Counted from the first letter of the stretch, positions 25,729-34,870 are shown. The stretch: DNA of 64,000 nucleotides from Planctomycetota bacterium (GCA_020639295.1 JACKGY010000003.1:620001-684000); one strand, 5' to 3'. Program-made: numbers and translations. Notes: generated by a model from the sequence alone, not told the origin.

Positions 25729-25902
25729 GCCAGCCAGCGGCTGCTCCTCGGAGCGCCGGCTGCCCAGCCGGCAGGTCCGCCGGCCGCTGGCCGGCGCTTC
25801 GTCGAGGTGTCCGAGACGAAGATGATTCCAAGAGCGATGAGCTTGCCGTCGCGAAGGCACGCAACCGGCGAGTTCGACTAGGCCAGCCAGCGGCTGGCGC
25901 AG
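25729..25902 (+). repeat. hairpin repeat cluster C, right of the IS
   Basis: Continues the repeat broken by the IS. It contains a core variant starting at 25728, the GCCGGCTG-CC-CAGCCGGC and CGCCGGCC-GCT-GGCCGGCG hairpins, a filler ending aaggcacgcaaccggcgagt, and another core at 25881. It is a diverged copy of 21199-21392 in the same order and orientation. The last part overlaps the 3' end of mutS. Confidence 0.85.
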
Positions 25903-28454
25903 CGGCGTTCACGTCCTTGCCAGGCATGGAGCAGGTTCAGGGCCTCGATCGGCGCCATCGAGTCGAGGTCGAGCCTGGCGATCTCGAGCCGGAGCGGGTC
26001 CGGTTCGGCGCTGAACAGACCGAGCTGCTGGCCCTCGACCTCGACCGGCGCCGGTACCGGCCCCTCCTCACCCTTCTCCTCGAGTCGATCGAGAATCGCG
26101 CGGGCCCGCTCGATGACCGCGGCGGGCAGGCCGGCGAGCTGGGCGACGTGGATGCCGTAGCTGCGGTCGGTGGCGCCGGCCACGATCTTGTGCAGGAAGA
26201 TGATCTCGTCGCCCCATTCCCGCACCGCCACGTTGAAGTTGACGATCCGCGCGGAGTGCTCGGTCATGGCGGTGAGTTCGTGGTAATGGGTCGCGAACAG
26301 CGTCTTCACGCCGGCGCCCTCCACCAGCCGCTCGGTGATCGCCCAGGCCAGCGACAGACCGTCGTAGGTGCTGGTGCCGCGACCGACCTCGTCGAGGATC
26401 ACCAGGCTGCGCGGCCCGGCGTTGTTCAGGATGTTCGCCACCTCGAGCATCTCCACCATGAAGGTCGAGCTGCCGCGGGCGAGGTCGTCGCTCGCGCCGA
26501 CCCGGGTGAAGATGCGATCGACCAGACCGATGCGCGCCCGCCGTGCCGGGATGAAGGAGCCGATCTGGCTGATCAGGGTGAGCAGGGCCACCTGGCGGAT
26601 GTAGGTCGACTTGCCGGCCATGTTCGGACCGGTGATCAGCATGAGCCGATGATCCCGGTCGAGATCGACGTCATTGGGAACGAAGGGCTCGTCGCGCTGG
26701 CTGCGGATCAGGACCGGATGGCAGCCCTCCTCGATCTGCAGGACGTCCTCGGTCACGATCTCGGGTCGGACCCAGCCGCCGTCCACGGCCAGTCGCGCCA
26801 GCGACTGGAGGACGTCGATCCAGGCGATGCCGTCGGCGAGACGCTGCAGATCGTCCAGGCGGGCCTCGGCGGCGTCGCGCAGGGCCTGGAACAGCTCGGT
26901 CTCGCGGGACTTCATCCGCTCCTCGGCATGGAGCACCTTGTCCTCGTAGTCCTTGAGCTCGGGCGTGATGTAGCGTTCGGCGTTCTTCAGGGTCTGCTTG
27001 CGGAGGTAGCGCTCCGGGATCTTCTCGCGCTGGCTGTTGGTGATCTCGATGTAGTAGCCGAAGACGCGGTTGAAGCCGATCTTCAGGTTGGCGATTCCCG
27101 TGGCCGCGATCTCGCGGGCCTGGAACGACGCGATGAATTCCTTGCCATCCCGACGCAGGGCGCGGATCTCGTCCAGCTCCGCGTCGTGGCCGGGGCGGAT
27201 GATGCCGCCCTCGGTGACGGTGAGCGGCGGCGCGTCCACGAGGGCGCGCTCGAGCAGATCGGCGAGATCGCCCAGATCCGGCATGGCCGCGAGGATGCGG
27301 TCGAGGAGCGCCACCCCCGACGCCTCGAGCGGCTCGGTCAGCGCCGGCGCCTGGCGCAGGGACTGGCGCAACGCGGCGAGGTCGCGGGGATGGGCGCGCC
27401 CACAGCCGACCCGTCCGGCGAGACGCTCGAGGTCGAGGACGTCCTCCGCGGCGGAGCGGATCCGATCGAGCAGTTCCGGCTCCGCGACCAGATGGGCCAC
27501 GGCATCCTGTCGGGCGACGATCTCGTCCCGGTCGAGCAGGGGCTCGAGGATGAGTCGCTTGAGGAGCCGGGCTCCCATCGCGGTCTTGCAGCGATCCATG
27601 ACCCCGAGGAGCGAGCCCCGGCGCTCGCCGTCGCGGAGGCTGCGCACCAGTTCCAGGGACGACCGCGTGGTACGGTCGAGGCGCATGTGACCGGCTGCGT
27701 TCTCGCAGCGGATGCGACGCAGCTGACCCACCGCGCCGCGTTGCGTCTCCTCGAGATACTCGAGGATGGCGCCCGCCGCCCCGAGCGGCTGCTCCTCCTC
27801 GTCGATGCCGAAACCCTCGAGACTGCGGGTGCGGAACTGACGGTTGAGCAGGCGCCTGGCCGCATCGTGATCGAAGCACCAATCCGGTCGCTCGCTGACC
27901 CGCAGGCCCTGGGTCACCAGCGCGGCGCCCAGGCCGTCGGCCGCCATGGCCGATTCCGGCACCAGGACCTCGGCCGGTTCGAGGGCGGCGACGGCCTCGA
28001 CCACAGCCTGACCGCCCGTCAGCCGCAAGGCGAAGTCGCCGGTCGAGAGATCGACGTAGGCGAGATGATCGCCGGCGACCGCCACGAGGTAGTTGTTCGC
28101 GCGAGCGTCGAGAGAGTCCTCCTCGGTGATCGTGCCCGGCGTGACGATGCGGGTCACGTCGCGCTCGACCAGGCCGGTGGCCTGAGCCGGGTCCTCGACC
28201 TGATCACAGACGATCACCTTCTCGCCGAGATCGACGAGCTTGCGGATGTAGGCCTCCGCGGTCTTGGCCGGGATGCCGGCCATGGGGATGGCATCCTCGC
28301 CCTTCGAACGGGCGGTGAGCGTGAGGCCGAGCAATCGTGCCGCCTTCTTCGCGTCCTCGTGGAAGAACTCGAAGAAGTCCCCCATGCGGAAGAAAAGCAG
28401 ACCGTCCTTGTGCCGCGCCTTCACGGCGTGCCACTGTTTCATCATCGGCGTCAT
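25878..28454 (-). CDS. mutS: DNA mismatch repair protein MutS
   Basis: 858 residues from the ATG at 28454, chosen because MTPMMKQWHAVK is the conserved MutS start; an upstream ATG at 28625 would add 57 non-conserved residues. The mismatch-reading Phe-x-Glu is present (GDFFEFF, F27 and E29). The ATPase has Walker A GPNMAGKSTYIRQ and Walker B region LVILDEVGRGTSTYDG. It recognises mismatches and recruits MutL (not in window). The stop codon TAG and the last residues (ASRWLA) are encoded by a hairpin-repeat core, so the natural C-terminus has been replaced or extended by the repeat. The shortened tail probably lacks part of the tetramerisation/clamp-binding region. Confidence 0.93.
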   Translation of the reverse strand: MTPMMKQWHAVKARHKDGLLFFRMGDFFEFFHEDAKKAARLLGLTLTARSKGEDAIPMAGIPAKTAEAYIRKLVDLGEKVIVCDQVEDPAQATGLVERDVTRIVTPGTITEEDSLDARANNYLVAVAGDHLAYVDLSTGDFALRLTGGQAVVEAVAALEPAEVLVPESAMAADGLGAALVTQGLRVSERPDWCFDHDAARRLLNRQFRTRSLEGFGIDEEEQPLGAAGAILEYLEETQRGAVGQLRRIRCENAAGHMRLDRTTRSSLELVRSLRDGERRGSLLGVMDRCKTAMGARLLKRLILEPLLDRDEIVARQDAVAHLVAEPELLDRIRSAAEDVLDLERLAGRVGCGRAHPRDLAALRQSLRQAPALTEPLEASGVALLDRILAAMPDLGDLADLLERALVDAPPLTVTEGGIIRPGHDAELDEIRALRRDGKEFIASFQAREIAATGIANLKIGFNRVFGYYIEITNSQREKIPERYLRKQTLKNAERYITPELKDYEDKVLHAEERMKSRETELFQALRDAAEARLDDLQRLADGIAWIDVLQSLARLAVDGGWVRPEIVTEDVLQIEEGCHPVLIRSQRDEPFVPNDVDLDRDHRLMLITGPNMAGKSTYIRQVALLTLISQIGSFIPARRARIGLVDRIFTRVGASDDLARGSSTFMVEMLEVANILNNAGPRSLVILDEVGRGTSTYDGLSLAWAITERLVEGAGVKTLFATHYHELTAMTEHSARIVNFNVAVREWGDEIIFLHKIVAGATDRSYGIHVAQLAGLPAAVIERARAILDRLEEKGEEGPVPAPVEVEGQQLGLFSAEPDPLRLEIARLDLDSMAPIEALNLLHAWQGRERRCASRWLA

Positions 28455-28706
28455 GGGAGTCGTCCCGTGCTGGCCCTCGTCGCTCACCGCCCCCAGAGCC
28501 GGGGACGGCGAGCCGGCCGACTGAATGCGTTGCTCCGGCTCGACGAGGCACCGGCCTGGTCGTGCCGGCCGGACCGAGCCTGCCACCTTCGACGCCCGGC
28601 CCGCGGCCATCGGCTCGCGGAGCACCGTGCGCCGCTTCCGCAGCCGACCGGGCGGGCCCTGCCCGGAGCACCGAGCGTCGTCGGGATCTTAGCCTTCGGG
28701 GGACCC

Positions 28707-29054
28707 ATGATCCGCAGTCTCGACCCACTCGATCTCTTCCAGGAGGCCTGGCGTCGCTCGCGCATCCTGCGGGTCGCGGCCCTCGTCGGATTGGCGAGTT
28801 TCCTCCTGCTCGCGATCGCCACGATCTACCGGCGCATCCATCCCGGCACGAGCCTCTTGATCGGCCTCCTGGATCTCGGGGTCTGGTACTTCGCCCTGGC
28901 GATGGCCGACGCCTGCCGCGAATTCCGCCGCCTGTCGCGCTCGCCCCGCGCCCAGCAGGTGGAGGAGGCCGCCGCCCTGGTCGCCCTGCTGACGATCGGA
29001 GTCAGCCAGGGCCTTTTCCTGATCATGGCGATGCGCCTCCTCGCGCCGTCCTGA
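28707..29054 (+). CDS. small membrane protein, unknown
   Basis: 115 residues from the ATG at 28707; GGGGGA lies just upstream. Three likely transmembrane helices: RVAALVGLASFLLLAIATIY, SLLIGLLDLGVWYFALAMAD and ALVALLTIGVSQGLFLIMAM. An Arg-rich cytoplasmic stretch (REFRRLSRSPRAQQ) links helices 2 and 3. No family recognised. It is divergent from mutS, 252 bases away. The good start signal and hydrophobicity pattern argue for a real gene, although the mutS antisense strand is also largely open. Confidence 0.55.
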   Translation: MIRSLDPLDLFQEAWRRSRILRVAALVGLASFLLLAIATIYRRIHPGTSLLIGLLDLGVWYFALAMADACREFRRLSRSPRAQQVEEAAALVALLTIGVSQGLFLIMAMRLLAPS

Positions 29055-29115
29055 GGTCGTCCCAAGCTCCCACCACAGGCTGACTTGCCGACCTTCACCG
29101 GGCTTTCAAAAGGAA

Positions 29116-29144
29116 TTGCAGCTTCCCGGGCCATGGATTAGAAT
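29116..29144 (+). promoter_or_regulatory. sigma70-type promoter for the Gly-rich lipoprotein gene
   Basis: TTGCAG (29116-29121), a 17-base spacer and TAGAAT (29139-29144). Transcription would start near 29151. The same -35 (TTGCAG) with a 17-base spacer occurs at 34835. Confidence 0.6.
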
Positions 29145-29150
29145 CGCGCC

Positions 29151-29447
29151 GCCCGGGTCCGGGACGCGGATCGGATTCCGCATCCAGGAAGCGCCCCGGG
29201 TCTGTGTCGGAGAAGGGAAGCGAGACGGCCTGCACGGTCCCGAGCACAATCGCTCGATCGGGTCGGCACTGCGAAGAACCGTCCCGCGGCAAGGTTTGCA
29301 AGTCGAAGACGCGCGTTGATTTAGCGCAACCACCATCAGGCCCGTGCCTTGGCACTCGTCTTGCTCATCGAGGGTGAGACGAGGCGAGGCGCGACGGATC
29401 ACGAGCGGTGATCGACGCCTGGTTTCGTGGAAAGGAGTTGCCTCTCG
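29151..29447 (+). other. long 5' leader of the Gly-rich lipoprotein mRNA
   Basis: About 297 bases between the predicted start of transcription and the ATG at 29448. No riboswitch class was recognised. It ends with a strong Shine-Dalgarno sequence, AAAGGAG (29431-29437), 10 bases before the ATG. A 67-codon frame starting at a TTG in the promoter was not accepted as a gene. The rest of the 29055-29447 gap shows nothing else. Confidence 0.4.
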
Positions 29448-32129
29448 ATGAGAACGGTACAACTGGCTCGGTTCCTGGCGCCCCTGGCGCTCGTCCTGGT
29501 CGCCAGCCTCGGCATCGTCGCCTGCGGTGGCGGTAGCGGCGGCAGCAGCAACGGCGCGACCGGCGACGCCGCGGTCATGGACATCAGGGTGCAGGGCATC
29601 GCCGAGCCGATCCACACGGACGGCACGGACAACCCCGGCGGCGTCGCCCCGGTCGGCGCCTTCCTCAACGCGCGCATCACATTCACCTTCGGCGGGACGG
29701 TCGATCCCTCGTCGATCCCCGGTGCCGGCCCGGCCCAGTCCGGCAGCATCCAGATCATCGACGTCAACGGCAACCTGCCGGCGAACGGCGTCTTCACCAT
29801 CAACCCGAGCAATCCGCGGCAGGTGTTCTTCGACGCCTTCCCGCCGTCCACCAACGCGGCCTGTTTCGCGGGTTTCACCAGCAACTCGACCTACCGCATC
29901 ACGCTGAACACCCAGACCTCGAACAGCGGTCCCGCCATCATGGTCGGTGACACGCCGCTCCAGCGCGGGGCCAACCCGATCTTCCAGGTCCGTTCCTGCG
30001 GCGGCGTCAACGACGATCCCTTCACCGACACCAACGGCGTGCCGCCCTCGGTGGTCCGCACCGTGCCGGCCGCCGGCACGATGGTCAACGCCACCGCGAT
30101 TCCCGGCTTCCCGAACAACTCGACGGTCACGATCGACGTCGACGAGGCCCTCGATCCGCAGACCGTCTCGCCGAACACGGTGATCCTGGTCAACCGCACC
30201 ATCAACGCCGCCGCCGACATCCCGGCCGCAGGCACGGTGGCCTTCACCCAGTTCGGTCTGGTGAACGGCAATCCCTCGATCTCGCGGATCACCTTCACGA
30301 CCTCGGTTCCGCTCGCCGACGGCAACGACTACGCGATCCGTTTCGCGGGCGTGAAGGACCTCGCCGGCAACGACCTCGTGGTCGCGACCGATGCCCTGCG
30401 CTTCACCATCCTGGACGCCAACAACGGCCAGCCGCAGGTCTTCAGCGACGACTTCAGCACGACCGACAACCGGCTCGACCTGGCCTCCGCGATCGTCTGG
30501 CCCGGCACCTCGATGACCGACCCGAACTCGGGCCACATCGCCGCCACCTTCCCCATCGAGGTGATCGGCAACGGCCTCGACGGTGTCGGCAGCTTCACCT
30601 CTTCGATGACGATCAACTCCGACACCCAGCTCACCCCGGGCGACCCCGAGGCCGAGCCGGGCACCTACAACTTCACCACGCTCGCCGTCGGCTCGACCTC
30701 GGGCGGCACCGTCCTCACCTTCCAGAGCACGACGGATACCTACCCCGGTCAGGTGAACTGGCCCCTGCGCTTCCGCGCCACCTCGACCATCGACATCCGC
30801 ACCGACACGACGATCAACTGCAACGGTCGTCAGAATCCCACGCAGGGCGGTGGTAGCCTCCTTTCGACCGTGAACTCGATTCCCGGCGGCTGGGGCGGCC
30901 CCGGTGGTGGTCGTGGCGGCACCGCTTCGCCCAGCACCGATGGCGTGACCGACGACGAGTACGGACTCCCGGGCGAGGGCGCCCACACCGACCCCCAGTT
31001 CCCGAGTCAGCCCGGCGGCACCCTGGACAACATCGCCGGCACCTGGCCGGCCGGTACCCACAACGCCTTCTACGGCGGCGGCTTCGGCGGTCAGTCCGGC
31101 TTCGGCATCAGCAGCCCGAGCTATCAGATCGTCGGTGGCGCCGGCGGCGGTGGCGGCACGGCCTCAGGCCTCACCATGCCCCAGGGCACCTTCACCTTCC
31201 AGGTTCCGACCGCGGGTGAGACGCGCCTCGGCACCGATGGCCTGGGCACCGGCGCGCCGGCGGCCGGCCAGCCGGGCCAGCCCATGCCCTACATGATTCC
31301 GCCGCTCATCGATGCCTGCGGTGGCAGCGGTGGTGGCGCCGGCGGCGATCGCCGCAACGGCACCGGCAACATCCTGGGCGCGCGCTGCGGTGGCGCCGGC
31401 GGTGGCGGTGGCGGCGGCATCCGCTTCTCGGCGGGTGGCGACATCAGCATCGGGGTGCTCACCGTCATCAACTGCGCTGGTGGCAACGGTGGCCGCGTGG
31501 TTCCGCCGGCCGGTTTCGGCGCCGGTGGATCGGGCGGCTCGATCGTGGTCCAGACCTTCGGCAACATCAACCTGCTCCCCGCCTGCGTGTTCAACACCAT
31601 CGGTGGCGCGCCTGGCGACACCAACGGCGACTTGGTGATCAACACCCTGCTCGACGCCGAGGGCGGTCAGGGCGGTTCCGGCGTGATCCAGTTCGAGGAC
31701 GGCGCGGCGGGCTTCGTGACCACCTTCAACACCACGAACATCAACGGCGAGACCCTGGCTCAGGTCTTCTCCTTCGCGGCCAACGTGAACGGCACCGCGA
31801 CCTCGAAGGTGATCGACACCCTCTCGGTCGCGACCGACTACACGGCCGCGACGGCCTCGGTCTTCCCGGGCCCGACCGGCACCGTGACCATCCGGCTCAT
31901 CGGCATCGCCGAGGATCCGAACAATCCCGGCAACCCGGCCACTTCGGCCATGAGTTCCGGTGGCGACCCGCTGATGGTCGGCCCGGTGGACATCACCCAG
32001 TTCGACCAGCTGGACGGCTTCCGCTACTTCCAGTTCCAGATCTCGACCGTGTTCCCGGCCCCGCCGGCCACGATGCAGGGCGACGCGCTGCCCTACGTCG
32101 ACGACATCAGCATCAGCTATACCCGCTGA
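29448..32129 (+). CDS. large Gly-rich secreted lipoprotein with Ig-like domains
   Basis: 893 residues from the ATG at 29448 (AAAGGAG upstream; a GTG at 29427 would put seven residues before the signal). Signal peptide ends in a lipobox, LGIVAC, followed by a GGGSGGSSNG tether. Two Ig-like (SbsA/Big_5-type) regions follow (~40-165 and ~200-325; the second reads PSVVRTVPAAGTMVNATAIP, then DEALDPQTVSPNTV). A middle beta-rich part leads to a strongly Gly-rich region (~485-720, GGAGGGGGTAS, CGGAGGGGGGGIRFSAGGD). A final beta domain ends in YVDDISISYTR. It is probably an abundant surface protein of the outer membrane. It has its own promoter and a strong terminator. Confidence 0.82.
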   Translation: MRTVQLARFLAPLALVLVASLGIVACGGGSGGSSNGATGDAAVMDIRVQGIAEPIHTDGTDNPGGVAPVGAFLNARITFTFGGTVDPSSIPGAGPAQSGSIQIIDVNGNLPANGVFTINPSNPRQVFFDAFPPSTNAACFAGFTSNSTYRITLNTQTSNSGPAIMVGDTPLQRGANPIFQVRSCGGVNDDPFTDTNGVPPSVVRTVPAAGTMVNATAIPGFPNNSTVTIDVDEALDPQTVSPNTVILVNRTINAAADIPAAGTVAFTQFGLVNGNPSISRITFTTSVPLADGNDYAIRFAGVKDLAGNDLVVATDALRFTILDANNGQPQVFSDDFSTTDNRLDLASAIVWPGTSMTDPNSGHIAATFPIEVIGNGLDGVGSFTSSMTINSDTQLTPGDPEAEPGTYNFTTLAVGSTSGGTVLTFQSTTDTYPGQVNWPLRFRATSTIDIRTDTTINCNGRQNPTQGGGSLLSTVNSIPGGWGGPGGGRGGTASPSTDGVTDDEYGLPGEGAHTDPQFPSQPGGTLDNIAGTWPAGTHNAFYGGGFGGQSGFGISSPSYQIVGGAGGGGGTASGLTMPQGTFTFQVPTAGETRLGTDGLGTGAPAAGQPGQPMPYMIPPLIDACGGSGGGAGGDRRNGTGNILGARCGGAGGGGGGGIRFSAGGDISIGVLTVINCAGGNGGRVVPPAGFGAGGSGGSIVVQTFGNINLLPACVFNTIGGAPGDTNGDLVINTLLDAEGGQGGSGVIQFEDGAAGFVTTFNTTNINGETLAQVFSFAANVNGTATSKVIDTLSVATDYTAATASVFPGPTGTVTIRLIGIAEDPNNPGNPATSAMSSGGDPLMVGPVDITQFDQLDGFRYFQFQISTVFPAPPATMQGDALPYVDDISISYTR

Positions 32130-32148
32130 GTTCGGGCCGAGCCTGACG

Positions 32149-32183
32149 AAGCGCCCCGCGGCAGCCGCCGCGGGGCGCTTTCG
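32149..32183 (+). terminator. strong terminator after the Gly-rich lipoprotein
   Basis: Perfect 14-bp stem AAGCGCCCCGCGGC pairing with 32167-32180, AGCC loop, then TCG after CTT. Located 20 bases past the stop. Confidence 0.8.
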
Positions 32184-32595
32184 TTGGTCCGGACCAAGCA
32201 CCGGCGCGCGTGATCGACCGGCTCGAGGACTCGCGCCCGCCGCTGATCGCGAAGAACGGCGAGCGGTGAAGGTCGCGCCGCCCGGCCCGGACCTTCAGAG
32301 CGACTCCTCGCGCTCCCGAGCGGCGCGGCACCGGAATCGAGCTCGGCGTCCTCGACCCGGACCCTGACGAGGCCTCGCCCCGGTGATCTCCAAGGCGTCG
32401 ACGGCTCGGCCCGGCCGTCCGCGGAACCGAGCCGGCCCGGTTCCGGGGCCGGTCCAGCGCGGGCGACCAGCGCGCAATCTCCTCCGGCTTCGCAACCGAC
32501 CGGCGGCTCTCTGGTGGGAACGCGGCCTTGCCGCGATGGCGAAGGCACCCTTCGGCCACCGGGAAGGCGATGAGCAGGGTCGAAGGGTCGGGGTC
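32184..32595. other. noncoding gap, no gene recognised
   Basis: About 410 bases between the terminator and the 3' end of the membrane-protein gene. Open frames here have no start signal, composition or motif typical of the real genes. Short GC-rich inverted segments occur (for example CGGCCCGG and GGTTCCGGGGCCGG), but no member of the hairpin family at 21031 was found. Confidence 0.5.
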
Positions 32596-33612
32596 TCAGG
32601 CCGGGATCGGTTCCGGATCCGTGCTGCCCGGCAGCTCGATCTCGCTGGTGTCGATGCCGTCGACGTCCTTGCGGAGGATCAGGAACATCGAGGTGAAACC
32701 GCCGAGGGCGAAGGAGAGGACGACCGCGCCGAGGCCGAGGCTCGCGAGGCCGGAGAACAGGTCCCAGGCCTTCGCCATCAGATCGGCGTAGATCCCCTCC
32801 CCGTGCCCGTCGAGGGCGTTCTCGAAGCCCGAGTTGGTCCACAGGGGGCTGAGGCTCGCGCGCGTCCAGCGGTGCAGGAGCCCTCGGCCGAGGCCGAAAC
32901 CGATCAGGAAGTCGAAGAGCAGGACCTTCAACAGCACGACGTAGACGATGATGTGCAGCGGTCGGGCGAAGGTGTAGTTGAGCGCCTTGCCCCAGGCATC
33001 GAGGGTACCCCGGGCCTCGACCGCGATGGCGCCGGCGACCATGCCGCCGCCGAAGAGCGCGCTGAAGAAGATCGCCAGCATCAGGGCGGTCAGCAGATAG
33101 GCGAGCGGCACGAGGATCTGGAACACGAGGCCCAGGTAAGGGATCTGCATCAGCAGCCCGAGCAGACCGTTCACCAGGCCCAGGAGCAGGATGCAGCCGA
33201 CGACGATCACCGGGAAGAGGATCGCGGTGCCGAACTTGGCGCGCGCGAAGCCGAGCGCGTCCTTGACCCCGAGGTACTCGTCCCGGGTCAGACGCAGGGC
33301 CAGGCAGCGGCAGATCGCGACCCCGAAGAAGGCCCAGACCAGGAGCACGCTGACGGCGCCGACGAAGAAGGGCCAACGACCCCCCGGAAGGCCGGGCAAC
33401 AGGCTCAAGGAGGTGGTGACGCTCTCGAGCTGGGCCAGGAAGATGGCCTCCGCCTGGCTCGCGCTCTCGATCTCCTTCGAGACCAGGGCCACCAGGGCGA
33501 AGACTCCGTGCAGGATCGAAAGGGCCACGGCGGCCAGGAAGGTCGCGGGGACGGAGAAGGGGAACCAGGGCATCGAGATGCGCTTGAAGGGTCCGGGCGT
33601 GGAGTCGGTCAC
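32596..33612 (-). CDS. multi-pass membrane protein, unknown
   Basis: 338 residues from a GTG at 33612 (GAGAGGAA six bases upstream). Six or so hydrophobic helices are visible: PFSVPATFLAAVALSILHG, WPFFVGAVSVLLVWAFFGVA, FPVIVVGCILLLGLVNGLLG, ILVPLAYLLTALMLAIFF, HIIVYVVLLKVLLFDFLI and LGAVVLSFALGGFTSMFLIL. The short loop CRCLALRLTRDE carries positive charge. The C-terminus is acidic and Pro-rich. It resembles conserved uncharacterised planctomycete membrane proteins. Transcribed alone, divergent from the ThiF/MoeB gene. No function proposed. Confidence 0.75.
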   Translation of the reverse strand: MTDSTPGPFKRISMPWFPFSVPATFLAAVALSILHGVFALVALVSKEIESASQAEAIFLAQLESVTTSLSLLPGLPGGRWPFFVGAVSVLLVWAFFGVAICRCLALRLTRDEYLGVKDALGFARAKFGTAILFPVIVVGCILLLGLVNGLLGLLMQIPYLGLVFQILVPLAYLLTALMLAIFFSALFGGGMVAGAIAVEARGTLDAWGKALNYTFARPLHIIVYVVLLKVLLFDFLIGFGLGRGLLHRWTRASLSPLWTNSGFENALDGHGEGIYADLMAKAWDLFSGLASLGLGAVVLSFALGGFTSMFLILRKDVDGIDTSEIELPGSTDPEPIPA

Positions 33613-33739
33613 GATGGTTCCTCTCGTTCGGACTGGCCGCTTCGGCCCCAGGCCCCGCGGACCCCGAGATGATGCCCGCTCCCGGACGATCGCTCAATCG
33701 CCGGGGCCGAATTGGCGGTCGGCCTCGCCGGCGCCGCGC

Positions 33740-33768
33740 TTGATCGCCCGCGGACGGACGGCTAAACC
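33740..33768 (+). promoter_or_regulatory. promoter, candidate leaderless start of ThiF/MoeB gene
   Basis: TTGATC (33740-33745), a 17-base spacer and TAAACC (33763-33768), ending six bases before the ATG at 33775. The last -10 base is C instead of T. The six bases between (GGACGG) could serve as a weak Shine-Dalgarno but would be too close to the ATG. Confidence 0.5.
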
Positions 33769-33774
33769 GGACGG

Positions 33775-34809
33775 ATGAGCCAGGACAGCGGACGTTACTC
33801 ACGGCAGATCCTCTTTCCGGGGATCGGCGCGGCCGGGCAGTCGGCCATCCGCTCGGCCACGGTCGGCCTGGTCGGCCTCGGAGCTCTCGGTTCCGGAATC
33901 GCCGACCTCCTGGTCCGGGCCGGGGTCGGCCGGCTGCGCGCGGTCGACCGCGACTACGTCGACCTGAGCAACCTGCACCGCCAGGGTCTCTACACCGAAT
34001 CCGACGCCCGCGAGCGCCTGCCGAAGGCGGTCGCCGCCGGCCGTCGTCTCGCGCTGCTCGACCCGGAGGTCGAGGTCGAGGCCCGGGTGGCCGACCTCCG
34101 GCCGGAGAACGCCGAGGATCTCCTCGGCGACTGCGACCTGATCCTCGACGGAACCGACGGCTTCGAGACCCGCTACCTGATCAACGACCTCGCGGTGAAA
34201 CGAGGCCTTCCCTGGATTTACGGCGCCTGCGTCGCCGCGCAGGGCATGACCGCGAACATCCTTCCCGGCGACACCCCCTGCCTGGCCTGCCTCTTTCCCG
34301 ATCCACCACCGCCGGGCACCGGCGACACCTGCGACACCGCCGGCATCATCGGTCCGGCGGCTTCCCTGATCGCCTCCCTGCAGGTGACCGAGGCCCTGAA
34401 GATCCTCGTCGGGGATCGCAAGGCCCTCCGGCGGGGCCTGCTCTCGATCGAACTCTGGCCCTACCGCGCGGTCGAGCTGGGCGGCAGGTCGGCCCGGCCA
34501 CGAGCCGACTGCCGGGTCTGCGGCGAGCGACACTTCGACTTCCTGGAGGGCGACCGCTGGTCGCGGACCGTGACCCTCTGCGGCCGGGACTCGGTCCAGG
34601 TCCTGCCCCGCGACCCGGGCCAGGTCGATCTCGGGGCGCTGGCCGCGCGACTCGCCGGCCAGGGCGACATCCGGCACAACGACTTCCTCCTGGTATTTGC
34701 AAGCCAGGAGGTCGAGATCACCGTGTTTCGGGACGGTCGCGCCATCGTCAAGGGCTGCACCGACGGCGCCGAGGCCCGCCGCCTCTACCAGCGCTACGTC
34801 GGGGCCTGA
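33775..34809 (+). CDS. ThiF/MoeB/HesA-type E1-like adenylyltransferase
   Basis: 344 residues. Nucleotide-binding loop GLGALGSGIADLL at ~33-45. DRDYVDLSNLHRQGLY has the Arg that contacts ATP. CLAC (~165) and CRVC (~245) form the zinc site. The DTCDTAGIIGP segment holds the likely thioester cysteine. The tail CGERHFDFLEGD... TLCGRDSVQVLP matches the extended ThiF/MoeB of Bacillus-type organisms. It adenylates the C-terminal Gly of a ubiquitin-like sulfur carrier (ThiS or MoaD), for thiamine or molybdopterin. No sulfur-carrier gene is nearby, so which pathway it serves is open. Confidence 0.88.
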   Translation: MSQDSGRYSRQILFPGIGAAGQSAIRSATVGLVGLGALGSGIADLLVRAGVGRLRAVDRDYVDLSNLHRQGLYTESDARERLPKAVAAGRRLALLDPEVEVEARVADLRPENAEDLLGDCDLILDGTDGFETRYLINDLAVKRGLPWIYGACVAAQGMTANILPGDTPCLACLFPDPPPPGTGDTCDTAGIIGPAASLIASLQVTEALKILVGDRKALRRGLLSIELWPYRAVELGGRSARPRADCRVCGERHFDFLEGDRWSRTVTLCGRDSVQVLPRDPGQVDLGALAARLAGQGDIRHNDFLLVFASQEVEITVFRDGRAIVKGCTDGAEARRLYQRYVGA

Positions 34810-34834
34810 CCGGCGCTTGCGGACCGTTCCGCGC

Positions 34835-34863
34835 TTGCAGCAAGGGGATCGAGGCGCTATGCT
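34835..34863 (+). promoter_or_regulatory. promoter, candidate leaderless start of small lipoprotein
   Basis: TTGCAG (34835-34840), a 17-base spacer and TATGCT (34858-34863), ending seven bases before the ATG at 34871. This layout decides the start: an in-frame ATG at 34859 lies inside the -10 box itself. Confidence 0.55.
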
Positions 34864-34870
34864 CCGCGTC

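Noticed and set aside
25569..29054. Very long plus-strand open frame (over 1100 codons) opposite mutS
   Set aside because: It is the antisense of mutS, open because of GC bias; only the last 115 codons, with their own start signal and membrane helices, were kept as a gene (28707-29054).
29116..29319. 67-codon frame in the lipoprotein leader
   Set aside because: Begins with TTG inside the promoter -35, has no Shine-Dalgarno and no recognisable features.
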